From NCBI GenBank assembly GCA_963971405.1, contig OZ020491.1, positions 20,268,855-20,332,854 of the forward strand: a stretch of DNA of 64,000 nucleotides, given 5' to 3'. Below are positions 40,719 to 52,110 of the stretch, piece by piece. Made by a program: the position numbers and the translations under genes. Each line of letters opens with the position of its first letter. The first letter of the stretch is position 1. Under the pieces are notes generated by a model. The model was not told the origin of the DNA, did not search any database, and saw only the letters and a list, made by a program, of their open reading frames with translations. The DNA comes from Psococerastis gibbosa (lineage: Eukaryota; Arthropoda; Insecta; Psocodea; Psocidae).

Positions 40719-41577
40719 ATTGCTTTCCAATTTATACGTAGTATAAGGAAAGCTTTGTGATGGTCGAAATTTTCGATTCCGATATTTCAACGGATCTACA
40801 CGTTTTGAGGTCCCAGGAACCCAAAAAAGTGGTTTTTACGAAATGTCTGTCTGTCTGTCGCTCTGTCTGTGCGTCTATTTCCGGACAAACTACTCCGTCG
40901 ATTATGATGAAATTTGGCATGAAGGTTCACAAAAATCATACCTCGGGACCATTCCTTTTATTTTGGGCTAACTCAATTTGGGGGGGGGGGGGTTTATTTC
41001 AAAAAAACTCTACAACTCTAAAAAAATTATTTCTCCAAAACGGCTCCAACGATTTCTTATAAATTCACATATATTGTAGTCGTTATTAATGTTGACAAAA
41101 TGCGGGGGGTCACTTGCCCCTTGATAGTTTGCTTCTGGGGGTAAAAAAATAAAAATAACTAAATTTTAATGAAAAATGACTAAAAATAATTTTTCTGCGA
41201 AACCTTTCTATCGATGATTTCTACCCTCAGGCATGTTTTAGGTGTTAAATTTAGTAACGAAACCGGACAGGTTGCAAAACCAAAAACTATTTTGTTTTGT
41301 GCAAAACATTTTTTTGAACAAATTATAGAAAATTCACGCTCAAATGCATTGCGTGCCCTGCCAGTATTGCTGTGTGGTAATGTGTTGGTCTGACCTATCT
41401 TATAGAATTTATCTCACCTCCAGTGACGTCAGGTGGACAACCACCCCCCCCCCCCCTCCCCGAGATATCGGAAATTTAACCTTAGGAAAATTATTTACCA
41501 TCAAATTACTCATTTTCTCCATCTACTAATTTTGATAAATTGGAAAGCATGTTCGAGTAAACTCGGACCGGTTCTTT
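40719..41577 (+). mobile_element. Helentron-like repeat H, full length
   Basis: TTGCTTTCCAATTTATACGT start, (GTCT)n-type microsatellite at 40845-40870, two homopolymer tracts (poly-G near 40981, poly-C near 41443), subterminal AAATTGGAAAGC, hairpin CGAGTAAACTCG and CCGGTTCTTT end. This is the clearest complete copy. Confidence 0.85.
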
Positions 41578-42239
41578 TTCTACTGTGACGCAAATCTCAA
41601 CTCAGCGTAGTTTTACTATATAACAACTATAACATTAATGTCCCTCAAATCACATACGTTTGGATGATACGCTTGCATTATAGCATATAAATTAAATCCA
41701 AAATGTCAACTAGAAATTTAGTCATAAAAAAATAACGTCGAATCCCTATGTTTTGATTGGTTGGTCGCAAGTATCTTCTGTTCTGGACTGGCTCGTTTCT
41801 GACTTTTAATTTCATTGAAATATTGCAGGACGTTCATATACACATTACACGGGGGGGCACAAGGTAAATTTGGCATTAAATTTGACGGACCGTGAGAGGT
41901 AGGCCTCCAACACAAATTTCCTCATTTCCCCAACTTTAACGTTGTTATGCTTAGCTTCCTTCATACAATATAATCAACTTTACAAGCCTGATGTGCAAAT
42001 TCACTTTTCAACCTATTCAATGCTGGTTAAACAACATCGGCTGATTGAACAAAACAATTAAGGGTACCTGCCACAATTGCTTGAAAAGTCTCGGGAAGGA
42101 ATACTGAACCTCGTTTCGATGCTTATATTAGCGGTGCCAGGCAGTATTCCCTACGGCGACTTGTCCAGCTAACTTAGTAGTCACTCTACATAAGAAAGGT
42201 CTTTTTATGCTGAGCATGTAAAGGAATTTTTCTGTGATA
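41578..42239. other. Intergenic DNA, nothing assigned
   Basis: No supported feature. Confidence 0.3.
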
Positions 42240-42552
42240 ATAATCTTTGAAACCCATATTGGTTGGGAGTAATAATTTTATTGCGGTCTATGTAGGACGT
42301 TAATTGGTTATGCACAACTTGTTCTAGGACTTTTTCTGCTAAGCTTAGTAAGCTGATTGGTCTATAATTTTTTATGTCGTTATGCTTTCCGGATTTGTAA
42401 ATTGGACGAATTGCGGAAATTTTCATTATGTCTGGCACTTTGCCATGTTCTAGGGATCCGTGTATTATTTTATAGATTAGTTTTATCAATATTTTATGAC
42501 TTTTTAAATCCCTTACTCTTAGTTGGTCAATTCCTGGCGATTTGTTATTTTT
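42240..42552 (-). pseudogene. LINE reverse transcriptase fragment
   Basis: The minus-strand frame encodes NNKSPGIDQLRVRDLKSH, then IRPIYKSGKHNDIKNYRPIS, LLSLAEKVLEQVVHNQL and ITPNQYGFQ. This covers the N-terminal RT blocks of a non-LTR retrotransposon (SPGID, P-x-KSG, NYRPISLLS, NQYGF). It stops before the FADD catalytic block. An (AAT)n run abuts its 5-prime side. Confidence 0.85.
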
Positions 42553-43464
42553 TAATAATAATAATAATAATAATAATCGCCTCGGACAAGGTACCGTATT
42601 TATTGAAAAAAAATTGGTTATACATATAAATATCACGCTCAAGCTTTCGCTTATCGAGCGATCATAGAAAATTTAATTTTAATTAATAATTAAATATAAT
42701 AAACCATTATAGAGTAACCACTTTAGCCTCAGGGCAAATAAGCAGTCTGTATTTGAAATTAAGTATTTATTTTATTGTAATAATAATAAAATAATGAACA
42801 AGTCTTAATTGAAAAAAAAATGTAGATACACGGTTATTCACTTCCTCTTAACAGGCAAGGCTGAGATTTATAACTATTTTGTAAACAAATTTAAAGACCT
42901 TCTCCTTTGGACGAAATTAAATAATTCCTCGCTCTACAGCCGCAAAGATATATGAATGTGAACAGATGACAAATTCATTAAAAATCTAATTTTACAGATT
43001 AACGATAATTCACATGACAAAAACAGTATTGTTTAATATCAGTTTACAGTACGTACCTAGGTATATATTTTAGGTTTTCTAAAATTATACAGTACCCTAT
43101 TAATAGAGGAAAACTACATCCTAAATCAGCAGACCCTGCTGACCATATCGAAGCAATAACCCAAAAACCGGGAAAAGGTCAGCACTGGAAAATTTTCTGA
43201 CTATTTGCGCACTTGCTGACGTAAGCATATAGGCCCACTCTCTCCCCCCCCCCCCCTCCACACCCGCACGGACCCTTGCGGTTTCCGTGTCATCATCACA
43301 GGGGCAGTATTATAAGAGAAGAAGAGGTGTCCATCACACAGGGCGTGGTCGCTGGTTTTAATAACTTACTTTGCTCTCACGGGCATTACGGCCTTCACAC
43401 CTCTATCACAGCAAACCGAAGGACAGTTGGAAACCTCGGGGGAAATAAACAAAGAAGAGTGGAA
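42553..43464. other. Intergenic DNA, mostly unassigned
   Basis: CGCTCTACAGCCGCAAAGAT at about 42931 is related to the interior of the element at 28260-28645. Otherwise nothing recognised. Confidence 0.3.
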
Positions 43465-43810
43465 TAAGGTTCTGTAGGGACAGTCATGATCACTAGAATC
43501 GCTGACGACAATAAGATATCCACGTTATTCAAAATGGCCGCCGTTTGTATGGGAAAACTAAGTTCTTAGCATATAATTAATTCTTTTAATGTTTTATATA
43601 ATATTTTTGATATGCCTGGACCTTATTGCGCTGCATATAATTTAATATACACTGTATCTGTTCCATGATTTATAGAACAATATCACATTAAAATAAAATA
43701 CAAATAAAATAATTTTAAAATATCATTGAGGCTTATGGAAAAATCAACACTTCGATATCATAGCAACTGGTGCTGCCATCTACAAAATGACTTCACAAAT
43801 GAACCTCATT
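43465..43810. mobile_element. Repeat P, reverse copy
   Basis: ATAAGGTTCTGTAGGGACAG start and CTTCACAAATGAACCTCATT end, reverse complement of 16498-16838, with CCATGATTTATAGAACAATA at the site where the copy at 51964 is interrupted. Uninterrupted here. Confidence 0.75.
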
Positions 43811-44474
43811 TTCCCCCGGCCACAGTGTTATTATACAATAATATTATTACACATTATATTCTTTAATTGGGGCGCCTGAACCGAAACGTTGGTGCGAAGC
43901 CCAGTTGTAAGCTGGAGGAATAGTAGAAAAAAATCTCGGAATGGATGGGGGTTTTACGTAATGGGCAATTAAAAAAAAAAAAAAAAAAAAAAATAGGGTT
44001 TCTTATTTTCTTTGTATACAACGTTAGGCTAAGTAAAAGTTAAAGCGCTTTTATATCGTGATTCAAAGTTCAACCTTTCGATTCATATAGCCCAGTCCTT
44101 TATACACTCGACTATACCGGAAAATGAATTTAGATAGAGGCAATTAAGAAGCCACGCAGTCGCTGGTGCCACGTGTTGTAACGTGACTTTAACACAAGTT
44201 TGTTCATAAGATCTTGTGTGGGCCTTTATGGGTATCCGGTATGGGGTTTGCGCACCGTAATGGGCCACAGCTGGCACCTTGGTAGGAGGTCTTCAAAAAT
44301 GCCACGTCAATTTTCAATTGAGACTTTTAAGCTGGCGCAGTCGTTACTTACTAATATGAGAATAGCTTTAAAGGTGAAACAAAAGGAAGACTTGAAATAT
44401 AGCCTCTTCAGCCGCTATTGTAAGTTAATACGGTACCTGTTATATAGTTACAACAGGTCTCCAATCACATGATA
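43811..44474. other. Intergenic DNA with a poly-A run
   Basis: GCGCCTGAACCGAAACGTTG precedes an A24-type run at about 43971-43993, perhaps a retroposon tail. Nothing else recognised. Confidence 0.3.
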
Positions 44475-45832
44475 GAGGTCTTCGCAGTGTTGGTGTTATC
44501 GAGTTAGATGTGCTATTCAAGTTAACACACAATCGTGAGTGGACCTCAGGGTTTGAGTTATCATGCTATATCGAAAATATTTAACAGAGTAAACAAAAGT
44601 GGTAGTAGTGAAGCAGTCAGGCACTGTTTTAAAGAAAGTGGCAGAACTCTATTCTAGTGCTACATTTGTTTATATTTTTTTGTTCATTTTGGTTATTATA
44701 TTTGAAGTATTTACGGAAATTGCTTCTGACATTATAAATAATACAAATAAATGTAAATACTACAAAATTTTAAACTCGTGTTTCAAACCAACCGACATAA
44801 ACAAAGATGGTGGCAGTCAAACCACTGCCGATCGCAGCGCTAGCTAAAGAACCGGTCCGAGATTACTCGAACATGCTTTCCAATTTATCAAAATTAGTAG
44901 ATAGAGAAAATGAGTAATTTCATGGTAAATAATTTTCCTATGGTTAAATTTCCGATATCTCGGGGGGGGGGGGGGGGGGGTTGTCCTCCTGACGTCACTC
45001 GTCACTGGTGGTGAGGTAAATTCTAGATAGGACAGACCAACACATTACCACAAAGCAATACTGGCAGGGCACGCAATTCATTTGAGCGTGAATTTTCTAT
45101 CATTTTTTCAAAAAAACATTTTTTTGTACAAAACCAAATACTTTTTTGGGAAAGCAACCTATCCGGTTTCGTTACTCAATTTAACACCTAAAACATACCT
45201 GATGGTAGAAATCATCGATAGAAAGGTGTCGCAGAAAAATTATTTTTTAGTCATTTTTCATTAAAATTTAGTCATTTTTATTTTTTTACCCCCAGAAGCA
45301 AACTATCAAGGGGCTAGCGACCCCCCGCATTTTATCAACATTAACAACAGCCACAATATATGTGAATTTAAAAGAAATCGTTGGAGCCGTTTTGGGGAAA
45401 TAATTTTTTTAGGCGTTTTTTTGAAGTTTTTTGAAAATAAAAACCCCCCAAATTGAGTTATCCCAAAATAAAATAAAAATGGTCCCGAGGTATGATTTTT
45501 GTGAACCTACATGCCGAATTTCATCAAAATCGACCGAGTAGTTTGCCCGGAAATCGACGAACAGACAGACAGACATTTCGTAAAAACCACTTTTTTGGGT
45601 TCCTGGTCCTTAAAACGTGTAAATCCGTTGAAATCTCGGAATCGAAAATTTCGACCGTCACAAAGCTTTCCTTATACTACGAATAAATTGGAAAGCAATA
45701 ACACAGTTAACCAACTTTGAAGTGCGTTTAGGATAGCACGCTGGTTAGCTTGGTTATAGGTGTGTTAACTAAGCTTGATATAACACACTTTACTAGGTAT
45801 AACTCGATAACACAAACACTGTGAAGACCCCT
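44475..45832. mobile_element. TIR element N, copy 2, interrupted
   Basis: GAGGTCTTCGCAGTGTTGGT start and CACTGTGAAGACCCCT end with GTTATCGAGTTA arms. The interior (GTGGCAGAACTCTATTCTAG) is the reverse complement of part of 5092-5585. A full-length repeat H occupies 44846-45701. Confidence 0.8.
44846..45701 (-). mobile_element. Helentron-like repeat H nested in element N
   Basis: AAAGAACCGGTCCGAGATTA start, an 18-20-base poly-G tract at about 44962-44980, short (GACA)3, and TAAATTGGAAAGCAATAACA end. The flanking halves of element N resume on both sides and no target-site duplication is visible. Confidence 0.85.
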
Positions 45833-46296
45833 ATTGTGTGGAGGCTCACAAGTAAAAGCAAGGTACTAATATTCCTATGCCAATAATTATTCCAGCCAAT
45901 GAATTGAGGACAAAACATCGGAAGAGTACAATTGTACTAAGGTACTTATATATAAATAACTCACTCGAACATGGAGCACACTAATAAGTGCTCGATACTC
46001 TGCAACATTCTGTGTAACCTGTCGAGCATGGGTTTACATAGTACAATAACTTATGCTTGGCTGGCTGGAGTGTGCACGGTGATGCAATAATGTCATGCCT
46101 CAGGGCAATTCAACAAGTAGCAACCCCTCCCCCACCCTCCCCAGTAACCCCCTTTTCCCCATCAGCTTGCACTACATGTATATTATACACGTACGTATAC
46201 AATACAGAGCAGTACTATTAATGTGTATACGGACGATTCTCGCTGTCGTGATGTGTCCCAACGTCTTTTGCATTGCAGCCATAAGGCTAGCAGAAG

Positions 46297-46930
46297 CATT
46301 GGCGTAAAAAGGCGGGTCCCGTGGGAGGGGTGGGGGGCTCAGCCCCCCTAGGGGTACCCGTAGGATTTCTGGTGACAAAGACGTTATCGAGACGAAAGGC
46401 ATAGTATCCACAATAACAAAAGGGAAAATAATTCTTGGTATGCTTTTCCATGAAAGACATCATGACAAAAAAATCAACATATCGACAAAGTACTTTCACA
46501 GAAATATATTACTCAAAATGCCTAAACCCCCAATATTTCAGACCAATTTTTTCAAAAAATTTCTTCGGGGGAGACCCCCGGGCGCCCCTCAGTAGTAGGT
46601 TTATTCGTCGGTAAAATCTCAACTGTACCGCTTGCAATATGCGTAAAAACTCACTAATTCGGGCCTAATTATCTAATTATCAATTATTCTCTCCGGGGGG
46701 ACCCCCGCCCACCCCCCTCTTCCTCCAGGGTATAATATTCGTAAAACCTCACTGAATTGGGCCAATTGTCCAATTTTTTTCTTCAGGGGAGATCCCCGGG
46801 CCCCCCGCTGTCTAGGGTCTAATATGCATAAACCCTCGCTAATTTGGGCCTATGTGTCAATTTTTTTTTCACCGGGGGATCAAGGTCCTAAAGCCCCCCC
46901 CCCCAGAAATTTTGGGAATTTACGCCAATG
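46297..46930. mobile_element. hAT-type element with internal GC-rich repeats
   Basis: CATTGGCGTAAA start and TTTACGCCAATG end, flanked by a perfect 8-bp duplication AGCAGAAG (46289-46296 and 46931-46938). Inside are three to four degenerate units combining GGGGGAGACCCCCG-like blocks with a GTAAAA-TCACTAATTCGGGCC-like block. No transposase. Confidence 0.85.
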
Positions 46931-47092
46931 AGCAGAAGATTTCTTGACGATTTCGGAAGCTGGCGTGAAGCCATAGACACGAAAGTGCAGTTTTTCTCTG
47001 GACACGCCAGCTCATAAAAATCTTCTGAAGTAGACTCTGTGGATTTGCACCAACCATTCACCAAGGCCTACCCCTCATACCTCAGGGCATGT

Positions 47093-47278
47093 AAAGTAGT
47101 GGAGACTCCAACTTTCACCCGAAAGGTCGTTGGTTCGAGTCCCACACTTGCTACATTTTTTGCCTTGCTTCGGAGGGCATGTAAAGCAGGCGGTCCCGAG
47201 TCTTCCTAGTTGAGTGTAAGAGAGGGCTTTATAGCCCTAACTCCGCTAGGTTGGCTTAGTAATAGAACAAAATAAGTC
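47093..47278 (+). mobile_element. SINE-1 copy nested in element Z
   Basis: Head with TTTCACCCGAAAGG and GGTTCGAGTCCCACA, body CTTCGGAGGGCATGTAAAGC, tail TTGGCTTAGTAATAGAACAA. Confidence 0.8.
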
Positions 47279-47634
47279 AATAAGTCTATATTTATACCTG
47301 TAATGGAAAAGACTCCGACAAATTGCGACTGCGAGAATTGTCTGTGTGCACAGGGCCTTAAAGGGGGTTTGGGCAACTACTGCAGTTTTCGGTTGCTGTA
47401 TATTATAGGATCTATTTTCTTCTTCAGGGAGTTGAGAAATACAAATTCCATTAAGTTTGAGGTTGAATACCAGTAGGTTGAGTCATCATAAATTTTTTTT
47501 AGCAATTTGAAAATTGCAGATGAATAGGATCCAGAAAGTTGGTACTAGTACCATACACTTCGGAACACCTTGGCAGTGATATTGGATCGTTTGTTGGACT
47601 ATCTGGTCCTGCTTTAAGGGCAGGCTCAGTGTCA

Positions 47635-47790
47635 TTTCTTATAAATTACGCCATAGCATAATAGACTTCCACCATCAGCTTTCTTGCAGCCCAATACAAC
47701 AAATGATCTGGTGAACTTCTGCTATTGACGAGAGCTGGGCACGTCTGAAGGGGTTGCCTATCCATTTCTGAGCATGAGAAATCAGAAGAG
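47635..47790 (-). pseudogene. LINE C-terminal fragment, same family as 33340
   Basis: The reverse complement (GTGCCCAGCTCTCGTCAATA, TTGTATTGGGCTGCAAGAAA) is nearly identical to 33566-33640. It retains only the last about 45 codons, ending near the YWAARKLM motif. The long minus-strand open frame covering this area is in another frame and is an artefact. Confidence 0.65.
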
Positions 47791-47989
47791 AGTAATTAGG
47801 TGTTTGGATAGTGCGTAAGTGCAAGACTGGGGCAGATTGAGCAATGAGAACAAACGTCAAAATAGACGAGCAGGAAAAAGAAGTCATATTCGCCGGTAAA
47901 AAGTCAATGATTTTGGCGGATTGGACAGGTGGGGCGAATGGTTCAATACATACTGTGCTCCAAACTCCATATAGAGCGAGAATATAGGG

Positions 47990-48130
47990 CAGACGGCGGC
48001 AGAACAGGCCACGGAACCGATGGAGACACGAGCTGGAAAGTGACTTGCAAAAGATGCCACTGTCGGCCGGGATCTCTGGAGCGAGGTGGTGCCAGAGGCT
48101 AAAGCACACCTCGACCTGTAGCGGCGAGGT
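47990..48130 (+). pseudogene. LINE tail remnant
   Basis: The plus frame reads QNRPRNRWRHELESDLQKM, the RPR-x-RW-x-EL-x-DL pattern of LINE ORF2 C-termini. Decayed and short. Confidence 0.4.
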
Positions 48131-48745
48131 TGAAGAAGGGAAGATTTAGCGCATTTTTTAAGTACCTTGCCAGAAGAAACTAGGCGAGAGAATAATATCC
48201 TGTAGGTAGATGAATGAGTGCCTCATGTATTGTATTTTGTCTTCACTTTTTCTTTTTTATATATATTTTTTTTTACAGGAAAAAGTACAAAATAATATGT
48301 AAACCAAAATTGGTTAGGTGGTAGAGAAACCCCAGGGGGCTAAAACTCATATAATTTAAAGCCATTTTACATATCATTTCGATAAATTTTCCTTAATTAT
48401 TACTTATATAATTAATTATTTTGAATTTACACGCGTTTGAATTTTTAGTAAAATCAAAATCCATAGGGTCTCGTGAAATATATATACACTTTACAAATCC
48501 ATTCTTTTATATTATCGGAGCATTTGAACAGTTCTCGTTCAAAATCAATAAGTTACCGTTTCTTTAATTGAGACTCTATACAAGGACCCGCATCAGGTGG
48601 GGCTTGCGTCAGTACGCCCACATAAAGCTTATAGACCCACACTAATGTGACTCTAAAGCTGCTGACAGGCTATAAGGGCTTGTTCACACGAAGCTTAGTC
48701 ACTCGGCTTGACATCAGAACCCAAAAATACTTGAAGTCGTGATCC
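48131..48745. other. Intergenic DNA, nothing assigned
   Basis: No supported feature. Confidence 0.3.
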
Positions 48746-49690
48746 AATAACGATTAGAAGAAGAAAGATAAAGGAAATTCGGGATTAGAACCCGAGTCTC
48801 AGCCTTGCCACGGTGGTATACGGGCCACTACACCAAACCGTTTGCCGCCTAAGTCTCCTCACCTTCTCGCAATTAGATAAATGCTCTAGTGCAGTGGTTC
48901 TCAAACAGTGGGCCATGATCCATCGGTGGGCCACAGCACTCAGTCAGAGAGGCCTTAGGACCTCAGGAGGAAATATTGATTGATTTCGGGAAAAGCAGCG
49001 CATTCGTGGCATATGACATTTCAAAATTGGGAGCTAAGGCTAAGGAAAATATTGATGCCATTTCCGACATCATACCTGTGTGAACGGTCCTTCTAGACCA
49101 GCGGTCGGCAACCCGCCTCACAATAACGATTAGAAGAAGAAAGATAAAGGAAATTCGGGATTAGAACCCGAGTCTCAGCCTTGCCACGGTGGTATACGGG
49201 CCACTACACCAAATCGTTTGCCGCCTAAGACTCCTCACCTTCTCGCAATTAGATAAATGCTCTAGTGCAGTGGTTCTCAAACAGTGGGCCATGATCCATC
49301 GGTGGGCCACAGCACTCAGTCAGAGAGGCCTTAGGACCTCAGGAGGAAATATTGATTGATTTCGGGAAAAGCAGCGCATTCGTGGCATATGACATTTCAA
49401 AATTGGGAGCTAAGGCTAAGGAAAATATTGATGCCATTTCCGACATCATACCTGTGTGAACGGTCCTTCTAGACCAGCGGTCGGCAACCCGCCTCACAAT
49501 AACGATTAGAAGAAGAAAGATAAAGGAAATTCGGGATTAGAACCCGAGTCTCAGCCTTGCCACGGTGGTATACGGGCCACTACACCAAATCGTTTGCCGC
49601 CTAAGACTCCTCACCTTCTCGCAATTAGATAAATGCTCTAGTGCAGTGGTTCTAAAACTGTGGGCCATGATCTATCGGTAGGCCACAGCA
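48746..49690. repeat. 376-bp tandem array (tRNA-like unit + hAT left end)
   Basis: The sequence from CGATTAGAAGAAGAAAGATA recurs at 48751, 49127 and 49503, an exact 376-bp period with very few differences. Each unit holds a reverse-strand tRNA-like segment, an AT-rich flank, the first about 205 bp of the hAT element at 48892, and a junction with CAGCGGTCGGCAACCC. Confidence 0.9.
48771..48845 (-). mobile_element. tRNA-like unit (SINE head or tRNA pseudogene)
   Basis: On the minus strand TTGGTGTAGTGGCCCGTATA fits an A box and CGGGTTCTAATCCCGA gives a perfect 5-bp T-arm with a 7-base loop and B box. The acceptor and anticodon arms do not close convincingly. Two further copies follow at +376 and +752. 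Confidence 0.55.
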
Positions 49691-50738
49691 CTCAGTCAGA
49701 GAGGCCTTAGTAGAGGTGGGGCGTTACTTCTGTCACTGTGATTTATCACCGTGACTACGATGGTTACTGCAACCACCCGTTCCTACCCAAAAAAAATACT
49801 GGTGATTTCAGTCACTGTCTCACTGTCACCGATTTAGGCTATATTTTAAAAAGCTTTGTTTTTAATACTCTGATAGTCGCATTCAAGAGCAAGTAACTTG
49901 CTCAGGTTTAGCCTATGCACTAGGCAGTCTTAAGTGAAATTCCCCGAAATGCTTTCCGATCGTCTCACGTAAGCTAAACATAAGCTAGCTATGCCCGAGG
50001 CTGTCACCGTGACTGCTCCATAACTGGCTAGCTTTTAGTTTATATCTATCTATCTATCTATCTATATTACTTCTTAAATTTCTTAGCATAACTAAACAAA
50101 AGAATAACCGACTTTAATTGTTAAGTGAAACGAATAAGTAACTTGTATAAATCACTGTCAAGTAAGAGAAGTGACAGTGACTTATGATTACACATACCAA
50201 GATTACTTAGTACTTAGGAACAAAAGCAGTCACTCCAGTGACAGTAATCACCAGTATTTGTATCAGTGACTGTCGAGTCACTGTCATCGGTCACTGTTGC
50301 TCCAGGATCTGTCATCTGTCACGCCCCACCTCTAGGCATTAGGACCTCAGGAGGAAATATTCATTGATTTCGGGAAAAGCAGGGCATTCGTGGCATATGA
50401 CATTTCAAAATTGGGAGCTAAGGCTAGGAAAATATTGATGCCATTTCCGACATCATACCTGTGTGAACGGTCCTTCTAGACGCACCTTAGGTTCAAAAAG
50501 AAGGGCCGAAACAAACTAAAAGACCTCGACGAGGAGCTGAGAGGAGTTATATCGCAAAATATTCGTTCCAATAGCAAAAAAAACTTGCCAGTGAAATGCA
50601 GCCACATTTGTCACATTAAAAAAAACTGCAATTAATTTTTATATTGATTTATTTTTCAATGTAAACAAGGTAGGGGGGGGCACGGACAATTGGTTTCTTT
50701 TAAAGTGGGCCACAGCCGTAAAAGTTTGGAAACCACTG
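48892..50738. mobile_element. hAT (SPIN-like ends) element, expanded by duplication and insertion
   Basis: CAGTGGTTCTCAAACAGTGG start and AGTTTGGAAACCACTG end, flanked by an 8-bp duplication CTCTAGTG (48884-48891 and 50739-50746). The same left flank precedes each tandem copy. The segment at 50490-50640 encodes a decayed transposase C-terminus (RNKLKDLDEELRGVI). A different hAT lies inside at 49711-50334. Confidence 0.8.
49711..50334. mobile_element. hAT-type element with GTCACTG subterminal repeats
   Basis: TAGAGGTGGGGCGT start and ACGCCCCACCTCTA end, flanked by GGCCTTAG and GGCATTAG (one mismatch). Many copies of GTCACTG/CAGTGAC occur near both ends, as transposase-binding subterminal repeats do in hAT elements. 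A (CTAT)6 run lies at 50042-50066. Confidence 0.8.
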
Positions 50739-51963
50739 CTCTAGTGACCTTAGTGTTGCCAAATGGTCGGGATTGTCCCGATATTTCGTTCCGGCATCCT
50801 GACAAAAATGAAAATGTCCCGACACACGGTTTCAAAAATCATCGGCGGTAAAAGTTCAAATAAGCTCTGGCTGGCTCGCAAAGTCATACGCCATTATATC
50901 GAAATATAGAGGAGCATTTCTGCTAATTTAATGTATATTTTTTACGGCTCTACGATCGGTTTTTCCTGTGAAAAACAACTTTGTACAAAAAACGCGTAGT
51001 GGAGGTACATCTATTTGCTCTTAAGTTACCTGTGGAAAGGCACAGGAGTACACGGGATTGGTATTCACAAACTGACAAAATTGTACCAGAATTGGATTCT
51101 CTATATTTACATTGAAGTAGCAGCATCCAGAAAGGGAGCAGAGAAGAAGACGAAGAAGGGACGAGGGTAAAGTTTCATCTGCTATATTAATAATTTGGTT
51201 GCCCCCTAGGTCGTAAGCTCTCAGTACCAGCACGAGTTTATTAAAGCTTCCGCGAGTTCGCTAAAAGTTAAAAGTTGCCTTTAATTCAGCGGCTAATATT
51301 TCCATCATCTTGATGAGAGCATTGCAAATTTCCAGCAAATAAAAACGCTTAAAAGCCCTAGCGGGGGAATCAGTTGAAGATGATTGCTAACGGGGACCGT
51401 GTCCAGTCAAATGCATTAAAGGCCTATGAGGAATTGAAGCGTCACTACCATGGAGCTAATAAAACTATGGAGCCACCATGTCGTATTTCAGCTGTGCCGG
51501 AGGACTGAAGCCACGACCACGCCCCCTAATAGGTGCATTTTGGCGGGAAATTCAAATTTAATAATTTTATTATAGGTTTTCTTTGTTGTTTCATATATAA
51601 TTATATTTATTATTTACATTTATGATATATATATTGTCTAAAATTTTAATTAAAAGTACTGGAAGATCTGCATTAAAAAAATTTATTTTTATCTAAAAGT
51701 AGGGAAAACTTTGCTTAAAATATTGTTTAAAATATAAATTAAAAGTACTCCAAGTTGTGCATAAAAATATTGCTGGTTACCTGGCATGATTTTCCGTTCT
51801 AAATAATCTTTAAATAATCTAACAAAAAATTAAATGTTACCACGGTATCAAATGGCAAAAGGCTCAATCTGCTCCTATGCTACGGAATTAGCCGAAGTCA
51901 AGAGGCTTCAATCCGAATGTTTACGATGAGTCTATAGTTTTACTATGTCTATGGTCACTACCA
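50739..51963. other. Intergenic DNA with old repeats
   Basis: ACGGCTCTACGATCGGTTTT and TCCTGTGAAAAACAACTTTG (50943-50985) match, in reverse, 58955-59000. A possible TIR element with ends near CACTACCATGGAGCTAATAA (51451) and the region before 51964 may be present. No gene recognised. Confidence 0.35.
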
Positions 51964-52110
51964 ATGAGGTTCATTTGTGTAGTCATTTTGTAGGTGGCAG
52001 CACCAGTTGCTAAGATATCAAAGCGTTGATTGTTCCATAAGCCTTAATAATATTGTATTTTAAAATTATTTTATTTATGTATTATTTTAAAGTGATATTT
52101 TTCTATAAAT

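Larger units (their letters stand above)
46208..47350. mobile_element. TIR element Z carrying two insertions
   Basis: The left arm ACGGACGATTCTCGCTGTCG ... CGTCTTTTGCATTGCAG and right arm ATGGAAAAGACTCC ... GAGAATTGTCTG are degenerate inverted repeats and match the compact element at 61524-61767. It is interrupted by a hAT element (46297-46930) and a SINE-1 (47093-47278). Confidence 0.6.

Noticed and set aside
47675..48109. 144-codon minus-strand frame as a gene
   Set aside because: It runs through decayed LINE tails on both strands in the wrong frame.
48771..48845. Functional tRNA gene
   Set aside because: The A box and T arm are good but the acceptor and anticodon stems do not close, and it is tandemly repeated with transposon sequence.
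48746..49690. CRISPR-like array
   Set aside because: Repeats are 376 bp, directly adjacent without unique spacers, and contain transposon and tRNA-like sequence in a eukaryotic genome.
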